DNA from: Opisthocomus hoazin
Taxonomy: Eukaryota > Chordata > Aves > Opisthocomiformes > Opisthocomidae
Length of the DNA: 64,000 nucleotides
Assembly: GCF_030867145.1 (NCBI RefSeq)
Contig: NC_134433.1
Span: forward strand, 11,731,216-11,795,215
Direction of reading: 5' to 3'
Part shown: in pieces, positions 25,379 through 37,100 of the stretch
How positions within the stretch are numbered: position 1 is the stretch's first letter
Layout: each line of letters starts with the position of its first letter
Notes under the pieces: generated by a model
Told to the model about the DNA's origin: nothing
Databases searched by the model: none
Seen by the model: only the letters and a program-made list of their open reading frames with translations
Translations under genes and position numbers: made by a program

Positions 25379-28300
25379 TTAATCCATTTCCACCTCCTGC
25401 ACTGGCAGCGCGCTCTCGCTCCTCACCCACGGCACGGGCTCCGGAACATGGGAGTCGTAAGTCCACTTAGGAAAAACGCGCTTGTAGAGGTTCAGCAGTA
25501 CCGTGTCCTGGGACTTTAGCTGTCCATCGAAGTGGCACTTCATGTGACCATGAGTCCCTAGGCAGAGAGCAGGAGAGGCCATTAGCTGTCTCTCCTGGCC
25601 AAAAGGACCACATCCTGCCCAGCATCACAGAGATAACACAGAACCAAACCTACCTAACGGCTCCTTGATGTGTCCCCTGCGACCCCACTTTGTCCTGAGC
25701 TCTACTGGCTTAAACCACATCACATCCTCTGGAGATCAAACACAAAAGGCAGGTGACAAACGGGCTTTGCTGCACCAACCCAGGGGCAGCCGTTCTGCGT
25801 CCACACCCCCTCCTCCCACCACACAGAGATGGCCCGTACCTCTGTTAAAGAACATGTAGCGCACGACAGCCGTCTTGGTAAAGATCTTGAAAGGATGGCC
25901 GCTGAGCACCAGCCGCTTGATGACGATTCTGTCTGGATCCACGGAAAGCAGAGAACCTGTGGCGATGAGGTCATGCATTCCTGCAAGGCAGAGTCACTAA
26001 GGAACCAGGAGAGTGCCACAGAAGACGTCTCCATCACCTCCTCCCCCAGCACCTCCTCCCCCAGCACAACCCCCTTCCCCAAATGGTTCCAGGCCCAGAG
26101 CAGGGCCAGATAACGGTGCCAGCGATGCTGGGGATGGGAATGCGTTAATCTTCTCAAACAGCACGAAGGGGACAGCTTTTTCAAGTCACGCTTACTGGAT
26201 AGATGCACTTGTAAGTGGGGTATGTGAACAGCCTGCTAACGTTTGTTTCCCAGACACCACCTCCTCAGCTCTTACTGACTTACCGTTACTCCTCTGTTTA
26301 AAAAGCAGCACTGAGGCAGGAGGAAAAGTGATGGGAGCGTAAACAGTCACCACCAGGGCAGCATCCGGGCGCAGGAAACGCTCCAGCTTGTGCTTATCAG
26401 CTAGGACAGAACAGCAATGATCCAGTTCAGGCCAAGAGCAGTCTTCAGAGCTCTGGGAAACCCCATCAAGCCCATTCTTCCCTGGCAAACAGGCTCTGTG
26501 CTTTAGGAAAGAAGCTGACAAACCAGCCCTCATTCTGCTGGCACAGAGTATCTGGAACAAAGGTGATCCTCTGAACGACCAGCTCACTGTGAGCAGCCTG
26601 CCGCCACCTTGCCTGGACCAGTGAGCCGCCCTGCCCAAGCCCTTCCACTCCCCAATATTTAGTGCCTCCCCTGGAAGCCTCAGAGCCTAGGACTGAGTCT
26701 TCAGAAGAGTCCTTCAGCCAGGTTCAGACACCACGGCTAAGACATCACAGGCTTCCTGCCCTAGAAACCCCAGCCCCACCTCGTGGCACACTGTGCCCAC
26801 CCCACCGGTCCCTGACAGACCTGAGGTGTGCTGGGAGAACAGTGGGGATGCTCGGAAGCGCCTGAACCCACAGTGAAAGATCAGCTCCTCCTTTGCCCTC
26901 ACTGGCTCGCTGTTGCTCGGATGCCGACGCACCAGGAAATTCAGCACGGACATCTGCAGGAGAGGCAGCACTGTGAGGGGCTGACAGCAGGGCAGGCGAG
27001 CGATGGCAAGCAGAGCAGAAAGCAACGGGACGTCGCAGCAGAGACGAATGCCCTTGACAACAGCTTCCCAAAGGACCACTGGTCACCAATGCAGACACCT
27101 CAGCCAGGCCCAGACACTTGAGCCTAAACACCCCTGGCTTCAGCCTGCTCTGACCAAAGGGAAATTCAAACAATGTGGGGAGATTTCAGCCCAAACCCTC
27201 TGCAGCCAGAACCTCTACAACCCACGCAGCCTGAGGGAACCAGACAACGAGCTGCACACCTACAATACGCCAGCAGGGCCATACTTAATCACCTTTTGTT
27301 CGTGGGGAAGCAATGAGAACAGGACTAGGGGCTTCCCTTCTTTGAAGCTCTCCATCACTGAGACAGGGACATTGCAGACATAAAGCGTAACGTACCAGCC
27401 AACCTGCCAAGAGAGGACTGTTGTGAGTACTTCTCTCAATAGAAAAATGTCACAAGTAACATGTGCCTGGGTTAGAGAGGGAATTCTGGAGAACAATGTC
27501 ATCTGAACTTATGGCTTCATGCTAAGAACCTGCTGGCTGAAGGATCCACCCAGCCACCTCCCTGACAAGTCTTTTCTGTTAGGAGCAAGGGAACACAGTA
27601 GGGGAAGAGATCAGCAAGAGAAAAGGGAGCTACCGAGGCTCCTTCAGTCTCCTCCTTCTCTATTTGCCGGAATAGGTGCTTTCTAGTTCGGGAGAAGTCC
27701 TGGAACTGGAAAATCCTGGCATAATCCCTTGGGAGATTCTCTTTGGGGTCCCACGGAGAAGTCCGGAAGCTCTTCAGCCCTCTGTACTTCTGGAACCTAG
27801 AGAACAGGTAATAGGAAAGACCAGTGACTTCACCAGTTGAGGTGTGTGGCCAGCACCTTCTGCGGTCCACAGGGACTCACACATTCAGAGAGGGCAAAGG
27901 GAGCAAAGCAAATGTCAGTTTTCAGAAAAGATCTTAGGGTAGAGAGAACCAGAAACAGCAGCCAAGCCCCCAAATCAATCTGCCCTTGCATCAGGGCTCT
28001 GCCATCCTCCTCCCTCTCCCAGGTCAAGACCCAGCTCTCCCCGCCACAGGGAGCTGCCCGGGCCCAACTACTGCCCCCCCCAGGAAGCCTCAGAGCCTAG
28101 GAATGAATCTTCAGAAGAGTCCTTCAGCCAGGTTCAGACACCATGGCTAAGACATCACAGGCTTCCTGCCCTATCTCACCGAACTAGATAGAACGGCACC
28201 TTCCAGCTCCTCTCCCAGCAAACCATCCTGTTTTTTACCGGACTCTGGCAGGTACGTCACGTGGTGTGTCCACCTCATCTGGAAACATTTCATCCATTCT

Positions 28301-31300
28301 CTCCTGTTTGTATCTCTCCAGCATCTGTTCATCCTCCTCCACCTTCTCGTCATACTGGTCGTCCCGCAAGCACTCGGAAATGGTCATGGTCTCACACTCC
28401 TCCTCTGCAGGTTCCTCTTCCTCCTCGCTGCTTTCACCCTCCTGACACACAGGACAGCACAGGACCCCTGAGCACACGCGCTCCATCGATGTCCATGCAG
28501 CACTGCAAGCCCTGCACGCACTCGCACTGCATGAACTGTGACCCACGCTACACCACAGTCCCTCATTTCGGTATCTAACAGGTTCGAGAAGCAACGTGAT
28601 ACCGTGAGAGACTTAACAATGGCAATTCAGGCAAGTCCTGGCTCTGTGTTGTGCTTGTGCACGGAGCAATCTCGAAGGACAGGACTGTCCTAGAATATGC
28701 CCTGGAGATCGCCTGCAGATCAGCTCTTGGAGGTACCTGGGAAACTGCCTCTTCCATCATATCATCATCGATGTCATCATCTTCGTCATCATCATCATCT
28801 TGCTCACTGCCGCCTTCTCCATCATCCACAATCCAGGCAGCCTGGTACTTGGATGTGCCTTTGGGGACCTTCACCACCCTCCTGTTCGCCTTCAGAGAAG
28901 CTGCAGGATTCCCACCAATGGTTAATACAGGAACAATTCTCCTTTCCCTCAGCAACATCTACACCAGGAAAGCCAAGACCAGCTATAGACCAGAATTGCT
29001 GTTTCCCAGCACAGAATCTCTCAGGGCCCAGAAAAGGCAGCTAAAACATAGCCCTGCTAACTGCCAGGCACACCACCCAGCCTGGGAGTCATGTGACGGG
29101 ACTGGGAACAGAAGCCCTGGGCTTCCAGCTAGCACCTTTCTTCACAGCTGTCCTGGTGACAGAGGATTTCTAACAACCCTCTTAACAGGGACAAGAAAAA
29201 GGTACAGAAGTATTGTGGCTACTCACCCTCTGCCTCCTGCAGTTCTTCTTCAGTAGGCCACGTCTGCTCCCCTTCCATAGGATCAGGAACCACTTCTGAC
29301 TGCAAAGACTCCTGCTTGCTTGGATCTGCCTTCATCAGGACCTTAACATCTTCCTCCATCTCATCGGTACCGTTTACAGAGTCATCCTGAAGAGCAAGAG
29401 CAGAGTTCCCAGCTGTGAACACACCCAATTCAAGCTAACAATCACTCTGAAGCGAAACTCCCTTCAGTCTCACGTTCATTACGTCGTAACGTAGCTTCAT
29501 TACATGCTGTGGACAAGGCACCTCAGCTCAGAGACAGAACACAGGCCTGCTGGCTCTAAGACAACTCCCTCTCCCCTCCCCTTGACCACATACACCCAGT
29601 TGTATTTTCCTGATGCAAGTTTAGAAGCACAGCGTTCAAAGGAGCCCAGCAAAGCCTTGACCTCCCACACACCTGTATTTCCATGTCCTGACTCCTCTTC
29701 TGTCCTTTAACCACTCGGGGGTTCAGAGAGAGGGGGTCAGGGGGGGCATCCACCTGACTCATCTGGAAGTCTCCGTGCCCCACAATATGCACCAAGCTGT
29801 TCACGTCGAGGGTCTGTCCCCGGACAAAGCCAGACACCTTCAAGGTCCCAACTAGGTCGCTCTCCTGACCGGGCACAAACTCGGCAGCATAGGCGAGCAG
29901 GTGAGCCCGCCTGTCCCGAAAAGCGAGATGCCGCTGCTTCTGGGTGGCCAGGTGCCTCAGCAGCAGCGAGGACTCCTGCTCCGTGTTCAGGGAAAAGAGC
30001 TTAGCCTCAGGAAAGCGCTTCTCAATGGCTTTGGCAAGTTTCTTCTTGGCATCTACCCGCTTCTTAGGTGGCAAGTCAGTGCCTCCTGGGACAGCAAGAG
30101 CTACGAAGCAGCACAGAGAACAGAATTCAGGATCAGACAGTAAACCTTCTCATACCCCTGTCACCGAGCATGGAGAAACTCAAGATATCAGCAACCCAAA
30201 CAACCAAACACCACAAGGTGCAAAGGCAGTTTCACCCATTCAAAAGAACAACTGGGACAGAAAATCTGTCTTTACAGGTAAGATTTTGAGACTAAATGAG
30301 ACTATGGAAAAAAGGACCCAGGAACTAAACTTGGCAAGAAAACATCTGAACATCTTCACTCTGCATGCCTGAACAGCCGTTACAATGCTGACGCCCACAA
30401 CCACGCGCCCAGAGGCCTAAATCTAGAACAGCCCTTTTATCTCCAGCACTCCCCTGCCAGGGCAGTAACACAAGAACGCAGCATGACAATAGCATTCACC
30501 CGACTGCTCTATGCTCGGAAACAGAGTGGTCAAAGACCTATGATCATCTATTAACACATAGAGTTTTTAACTACTACAGCAGTAAATCCCCATTAAGCAC
30601 CCCCTTGAACTACACCCTCCTAGAAGCCCTTTAATGTTTCTCACTCGCTCACCGTAACTGGGGAGCCCCTGCGCAAAGAGGCAGGAGAGGCAGTAGTCCC
30701 CCGCACTGTCCCACCCATCTGCAGGATCCAGGATAAACAGGAGGGAGTCAGCGACCTTTGCTAGGTCTAAAACAGAGTGAAGATCTCCTGCATGCAAAAC
30801 ACCTCTGTTACTGGGGCTGCCAGGGGCACAGAGCCAAGAACCACACCAACAGCATTACCTCACCTGCCTGTGCTGCCACAAAGCGCCAGCGCTGCTTCAG
30901 TCGGGGGCAGAGAAGCGCAAAGCCACTCTCTCTCCCCTCATCCACACGGATAACAGCTGAGTCCTGGCTCTGCAGCAAGCGGAGGGTGTCGTGGGCTGCG
31001 GCCCTGCTGTGCAGCAGCACCAGAACCACGAGGTGCGGGGGCCCGTCCCTGCTGCCCAAGCTCCGCTTCTCCGCCAGCACCTGTGCGGGCACAACCGCAG
31101 AACATGGACCCCAGTCCCAGCCCCTGCCCGGCCCCTCAAGATCCCTCTGCACCTCAGCCCCGATCCGCTCGCTCCAGCAATGTTTCACCTGCCCCAAACC
31201 GAAGAGGCCCAGGCACCCGCTCCCCTCCCCGGCCCAGCTCCTGCCCACCCCACGAAGGCCCACGCTGGCCCATCCCCACAGACGCGCACCCACACCGGCC

Positions 31301-31641
31301 CCATTCCCGCTGCCCCCCCCGCAAAGCCCCGCACCGTCCCGGTTCCTCCCGGGCCCTCACCGCCTCCTTGCGCTGCCGGCGGAGCTGCAGGGCCTGGTGC
31401 CGCCGGTCCACCCTGCTGAGGTCGCGGAGCCGCCGGCGGGGCTGGGCCTTGACAGAAACGCGGCCTGCGGGGAGAGAAGGGTCAGGGGGGCCACGGAGCG
31501 CAGGGCCGGCGGGGAACCCTGCGGGGCCCGCCCCACCTCACCCCTGGCGCGGCGCTGAGCCGACCCGCTGTGCTTCCCGCCCTTGTGCGCCTTGTTCTGC
31601 TGCTTCAGCGGCCCGGCCCGGTGGGAGCCCGCCGCCACCAT
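25379..31641 (-). CDS. TSR1: TSR1 pre-40S ribosome maturation factor
   Basis: TSR1 is a nucleolar/cytoplasmic factor related to the GTPase BMS1 that binds pre-40S particles during small-subunit maturation. Fifteen exons fit in phase and give 809 residues (human 804): 31641-31542, 31464-31361, 31080-30864, 30787-30653, 30100-29673, 29386-29227, 28900-28737, 28441-28239, 27796-27634, 27403-27293, 26953-26821, 26400-26284, 25980-25840, 25728-25654 and 25557-25379. Recognisable parts include the N-terminal [41 protein letters not shown] in the GTPase-like domain, [15 protein letters not shown]-type sequence (here [15 protein letters not shown]), a Glu/Asp-rich linker (exons 7-8), and the conserved C-terminal domain with [33 protein letters not shown] and [13 protein letters not shown]. 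Two introns host C/D snoRNAs. Start upstream is CpG-rich with ETS motifs. Confidence 0.96.
26673..26756 (-). ncRNA. SNORD91: C/D-box snoRNA, SNORD91 type (copy 1)
   Basis: This 84-nt block lies in the TSR1 intron between 26,821 and 26,400, on the host's sense strand. On the minus strand it begins GGAAGCC and ends GGCTTCC, a perfect 7-bp terminal stem. A C box GTGATGT (plus 26,742-26,748) and a D box CTGA (plus 26,680-26,683) sit just inside the stem. An internal D' box CTGA lies at plus 26,714-26,717. Next to it is the guide TGTCTGAACCTG (plus 26,719-26,730), complementary over 12 nt to the 28S rRNA segment CAGGUUCAGACA just 3' of the sarcin-ricin loop (recalled sequence). Human TSR1 introns carry SNORD91A and SNORD91B, which fits. 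Which of the two this is cannot be decided here. Confidence 0.88.
28083..28166 (-). ncRNA. SNORD91: C/D-box snoRNA, SNORD91 type (copy 2)
   Basis: This second copy lies in the TSR1 intron between 28,239 and 27,796, again on the sense strand of the host. It has the same 84-nt length, 7-bp terminal stem, C box GTGATGT (plus 28,152-28,158), D' box (28,124-28,127), D box (28,090-28,093) and guide (28,129-28,140) as the copy at 26,673. The two differ at three positions, none of them in the boxes or the guide. It is probably the other member of the SNORD91A/B pair. The predicted role is 2'-O-methylation of a 28S rRNA guanosine 3' of the sarcin-ricin loop. Confidence 0.88.
28755..28800. repeat. Coding ATC/GAT trinucleotide run in TSR1
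   Basis: The TSR1 exon spanning 28,900-28,737 contains an imperfect TCATCATCATC-type run. On the coding strand it encodes the acidic stretch [13 protein letters not shown]. Human TSR1 also has an acidic linker here, of different length, so the run is probably free to expand and contract. Confidence 0.7.
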
Positions 31642-31850
31642 GCTGCCTCCTCGCCGCCGCCTCCTCAGCGCTTCCGGTCGCGTCACTTCCGGCGCCATGG
31701 GGCAAGCCGGGAGCGCGCCGCGCCCGCCCTAAGATGGCGGCGTGAGGGAGGGAGGATGGCGGCGCGCCGGGCTAGGGCGGCAATGAGAGGGAGCAACGGC
31801 GGGCGCGGGGCGGGAATGAGAGCCGGGAGCGACAGCCGTGCCTTCAGCGC
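31642..31850 (-). promoter_or_regulatory. TSR1 promoter, squeezed against the POLDIP2 3' end
   Basis: The block upstream of the TSR1 start codon is CpG-rich. It has two CTTCCGG ETS motifs (31,671-31,677 and 31,686-31,692) and a YY1-type AAGATGGCGG at 31,731-31,740 on the plus strand. No TATA box is visible. The next gene upstream on the same strand, POLDIP2, has its likely poly(A) signal at 31,851-31,856, so the promoter has only about 200 bp. Confidence 0.65.
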
Positions 31851-34128
31851 TTTATTGATGAGCTCTTTGTACAAGTATTTACACAGGAAAGCAGCCTGCC
31901 CGCCGAGAGCCGGCCCGCCCGCGCCGCGGGAAGGAGCCGGCCGAGGGAGCACCCACCGCAGGGCTCCGTGGGAACACTCCCGCCCTCCCCGTGCCGCCAT
32001 GTCGCAGCCCCGCTTGCTGCCGGGCACCGCGACGCTTGCCAGCCGTTCACCAGCCCAGAACGCCCGCTCCAGGGCCGGTCACGCCCAGCAGGCCCCGGGC
32101 GCCTCGCCGCTGCGAAGCTGCTCTACGCAGCGCTGGCAGAGCCCCTGCGGCCAGCACCCCTCTGCTCGGCAGCAGAGCCCTCGCTGCTTGTTCCTGGAAG
32201 CAGGAGGCCCACAGCACCCCAGAAAGGAGGGTTAAAGGCAGCGGTGCTGCAATTGCCAGTAAAGCTGAAGTCAGTAACCCAAGGGAGGGGCAGGGCAGCT
32301 GCTACGGCGATCCCGACTGAGCAGTTCCATGGGAGGGAAAAGGCAGGCTCCTACAGGTCCCTGTTTCCTCTGATCACAAGGCATCCTTCCCCCCCTTTTG
32401 CTCCTGCACGGAAATCAGTGTGACAGCAGCAATGCGGGGTTGCCTGCTGCGGGCTGTTCTTTACGGATCCTTTGTAAACCCCTAAAAGCAGGCTGGCTGT
32501 CAAAACCTGTCAAGCCTAAAAGCAATGCAGATAGCGTGTCCTACCTGACAGGAAGGAAGACACAAAACCAAGAGACCGGTGACAGATAAACACTGTTTAA
32601 GCAGTAGTAATTAAGTCTCTCTATACAGGTACCCGCTGGCTGCGGGACAGCACGTGAGCGTCTCCCGCTCTCGTTTCCTAAGACTGTCTGTCCATCAGCC
32701 AAGACGGCCCACAGCACTGCCTTGCAGAGCCAAACGCGAAGAGGCTGCTCAGAGAAGGCTCAGGGGCAGAGAGGGTAACTAGGATACTGCTGAGTCAAGA
32801 AAAAACAATGTCCTGCAAGTCAGTTATCCCTTGTCATTTAAGCAAGAGCAAGGTTTGAAACTTTCTGCCTAGGGTTCCTATCGCAAAGCCAACGACCTCC
32901 ACCCCTGCGAGTCATCCAGAAGTCTGGAAACCCAGAGACAGCCAGAAGAGTCCCGCCACAGAGGCTGATGTCTCTCCAGATCTCTGCAATCCACAGAGCT
33001 GCTGAGAGCCGCTCTGGCTTGTAAAAAGAGCTAACGCCCGATTTGCACTGTGGACCAGGCCCTTCACATGTAAAAGTAAAATTGCCAAAAAATCCACACA
33101 TCGTAAGCTTGCAGGTGTTTCGCTGACCCGCACAGTTCTGCAGGGCCGTTGGCACAGACCACCAAAAATGACAACCCGCCGAGCAAGCAGGAGCAGAAAG
33201 CCAAGCACTACCTCACCGTGGCCAACCGCACTGCAGGCTAAAACAAGCTCTTCCTGCCAGAGCAGAATCTACCAAGGAAACACGGTTACAGCCGCAGCGT
33301 GAGCCGGGAAGAACCCTCTAGCAGCTGGGACGCAAGGCAAGCCTTTGCAGGGGGAGGGCCCCCGTCGGCGCTCCTGTACGATCACAACGCGCAGCCCGGT
33401 GCTCTACGCACACAAGACCCCGCAGCAGCCTGCTCAGCACCACCTGCCAACCCACCTTCCCCGCTCTGCGCTCTCTCCTCCGACCAAAAGGGCCTCGCAT
33501 CGCTCCAACGCACAGCCCAGACAAGCTGCGCAACAGGGAGCAGAGCTCACGGCTGCTCCGCCACACGCTGGCTAAATCCCTGACAGCAGCCGCACTGCAG
33601 GAAGGCTGAGCTCACACTCCTGCTGCCTAAAACAGCCTCACTGCTGCCTTCTGAAGCAGCAAGAAGTCTGCGCTGACTCCACTTTGCACATGAATGAGGG
33701 GAGAGCAACAAGCCAGGGCAGGCTGGATGCGAAGCCTAGGCCTTGGTTTATAAAGGAAGACTGGTTGCAACTGGAAGGGCCAGTTTATTAGAGAAACCTC
33801 ACATTGCAGAGAATTCACAACACATTGGAAAGGGTCCAGGCCGGCTGCAGTGGGGGGCCAGTCTTCTGCGGCAGCACAGATCTGCATCCCCCCAGCTCCA
33901 ACCCCAGCAGGTGCCGCAAAAGGAAGGGTTAACTCTAACACAGCTTATGTTTACAAGCAGCCCGAGAGAGCCAGTACTGAAGTTCAAAAAAGCCTCCCCA
34001 TTAGACAACAGTTAAAACACAAATGGTTTCAAAGGTTTAAAAGCTCCGTGTTCTTAGCTGCAGTGTAAAGGGGAGGCGAAGGTCTACAACACACACAGGT
34101 CTCTGTGGGTCTCGGCACTCAGTCTGCT
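31851..34128 (-). other. POLDIP2: POLDIP2 3' UTR
   Basis: The 2.3 kb after the POLDIP2 stop codon holds no recognisable exon. Plus-strand TTTATT at 31,851-31,856 reads as AATAAA on the minus strand and is the most likely POLDIP2 poly(A) signal. I infer that the interval is mainly a long 3' UTR. An earlier alternative poly(A) site cannot be excluded. Confidence 0.55.
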
Positions 34129-37100
34129 CTACCAGTGAAGGCCGGAGGGGGGGGTCTTCTCGTCTTTGTTGCTTTCCAGAGAAAAGGGTGGGATTCGGAC
34201 ATCAAAGTGGGAGCCATCTGGCCTCTCAAATCGAAAAGTACCCCTGCAAAATAATGGCAGAGATCACGCTGAGGCCAGGGACAAACACAGCTAGGAGTCA
34301 TCAGCTAGAAGGTAAGACGTGAGCTCCTCTGTATCCTGCACAGGGACTCGGGGGCTGCATTTGCAAGGCCGGTCCAGCAGCAAGTACATCGGTTCAGCAG
34401 CAAGGACATCTGCCTGCCAAGATGACTCATCTGTTGGAAGACTCCTGGGTGGTTTGCATCACATCTCTAATGTACATTTCCTGAATAAAGATGTCGTGAT
34501 TGCAGCCTCCAGGAGGTAAGCGCGCTCCACGCATCTGCGGCAGTGTTTACCTAACTCCCACCCCACAGGGGACAGAACCAGAGCTATTTTTACAAACCGA
34601 TTACATGTAAATTCAGATTTGTATTTCTTGGCAGAAGCTCCACTGGGTAAGAAGCCTGCGACAATATGAAACCCCATCACAGACGTAATTTGGAATAGGT
34701 TCTGCTTTGCATTTCAGAACTGAATCTGCCTGTCCTTGTACAAGCAAAGAATTTGTTTACCACACAGAACTACAGACGCCTGTACTGCAGAACATGACAT
34801 GGGCGAGAGGATCGTGAAGACAAACTAACAGGTTCTCATGATGGAGAGGACACAATCAAACACCAGAAGTCAAACCGAGCAGCTTCTGAGCTGCAGAACC
34901 TTTGTCTCCTTCTCTGCAGGATGCATGCAGAGAGGGAAAAACTACTCAACAAGCTGGTTTTACTCCCCAGGGCATGCATTCAGGCAATTCAAAATGCTTA
35001 ACGTGGCCACCAGGGGTGTATCCTATAAGCAAGAGCTGTTTCTCTGGCTTTTCCCAACTCAAAGGCAGTTCCAAGAATCTGACACCGATTTACTCAAAAA
35101 ACACAAGCCCCAAAGTTCTGTCATACAGAGGAAGAGGCAGACTTGCATTTCTTGTCCACACAGAGATGACAGTAGTTGTGCTAACCCAGCTGAAATGCAA
35201 AACAGAGGGAAACTGCTGTAACCCTGCGGCACAGGAAAAGAACAACTCAGCTGAGCACTCTCCCACCTGCACTTACAGAAGAGGGGACTTGAACACCAGA
35301 CAGACTGAAGGCCTGATCTGGCCTAAGCTGGGAATAACCCCACATGTCAACTCCTTGAGGACACAGAACTGCCCAGCTTCACTCAGTCACAGAATCAAAG
35401 CCCAGTCTCCTCCAAAGAGAGAGGGTACCAGTGCACACATCCCTGCTGCCTGGGGAAGCACCAGCATGAAGCCTTGCCTCTTGGACCAAGGACTGGAAGG
35501 GACAGAAACCGAGTACAGCAGAGGATGACAGAGAACTGCTTCGTGTCTTTTCAAATCCAGCCTAGCACAGACCAGAGGAGGGGGATGAATTAGCCTGGAA
35601 GCTCTCCTGGTGCAAAGAATCAACGCATCTTCTTGCTGCTCACTGGGATACTGCTATAGAGGAGCTCAGAAAAATTTTAACTATCAAATATGTCCAGGCC
35701 AGTCCACTTCCACCCACTTTTCAGCCGTAACACCAGACTGCAAACAGCGTCCCCGCTCAGCGCTGTGGGGTCCTACATCTAAACCACTACTGCAGCACTA
35801 ACTGCTTCTTACCACATGTGACCACTGGATGCCTGCAGGGAGACGTGACTGCTGTACTGAAACGCCGGCTGTTCTTTCGATAAAACTGGCTCCTGCGAAG
35901 ACAAGAAGAGACCACTCTGCATCAGCAACGGATCTTAAAGTTTCTCCACAGACAAGCAACAACAGGAAATTTACAGAGCATGGAGAAAAAGAGGGGAGAT
36001 CCACACCTGAGCATCACTACCTATTACACAGCAAACAGCCTGCCCAGTGAGTAGTGCTGGGATCACGTATTATCCCAGTCTCCCCATTCTCTGTTATTTA
36101 GGATCATTCCCTAACGCTCAGGATGCATTTGGTGCATACTTACAACAGTTCCATGCACACTAACGACAGATGAAAAGCTCGTGTGATTTTTTTTTTTTCA
36201 TTGCCCGTTTTCTATTCCACCCGTTTCTGTTGCCCACTGAGCAATTTACTGGCAAACCAGCCCGAGTGAGAGGACTCCAGCAAAGGGCTGCACTTCCCAG
36301 CAGAAGCCACCCGATACCTACCCTTCCTACAACGCCGCGGCCCCTGACCGTTTCCAAGGTGCCAGACAAGCTAAATATCCTCCAGTGTCGTTCTCGGAGC
36401 TGCACCACTTCGCTGTCAAGGTTCTCCAAGCGAATACAGTAGCGCCACTGGACAGAAGAAAGACTGTCAGGAAGAACTGCCATCAGCTGCAAGCAGTTGA
36501 TCACCCACACAGCCGATACTGCAAAACAGCTGCCAGGCAAGGGCGACTCTCGCTCAGAGCTTATCACACAGTAATGATGCCACAGCAGAAAAACTCCTTC
36601 CCTTTAGCTGCTTCATGAAGCAAAAGGCACTTACCCAGTAGACATGGGAATTCTGGGCTTCCTGTCAAGAGAAACAAAAGACTTTAGCAGCTGCCCTTCA
36701 ATGCTCAGCGCCAGAACCTCTTCAGCTGTCAGCACAGCACGAGCACAGGGGCTCTCGCTCCGCGCCAGACTGACGCAGCCAACTCACATGAGCACACAGA
36801 CAGCTGCTCTCCGAAGCAGTCCATCAGTTACCGCCCGGCACAGGCTCTGCTCTAGACATGTAATCATGAGGTGGGAGATTTGCAAGGATCTCGTGACTAC
36901 GGAGGGTTGATCTCCATGTTAATCACGCACTTTCTACAGATCTAGAAACACCCATTTCCTTGCCTTCAGGCATCTGTTTTTCTGACAAGGTTAGGAGAAA
37001 CATCAGCTGGGCTCCACAGAAGCTGCAGTTCCACACCAGAAGTCCACCTGACACGGCACAGCAGGCTCCCCGGCAGCTGTGCTCATCTGGACTTGGAGTT

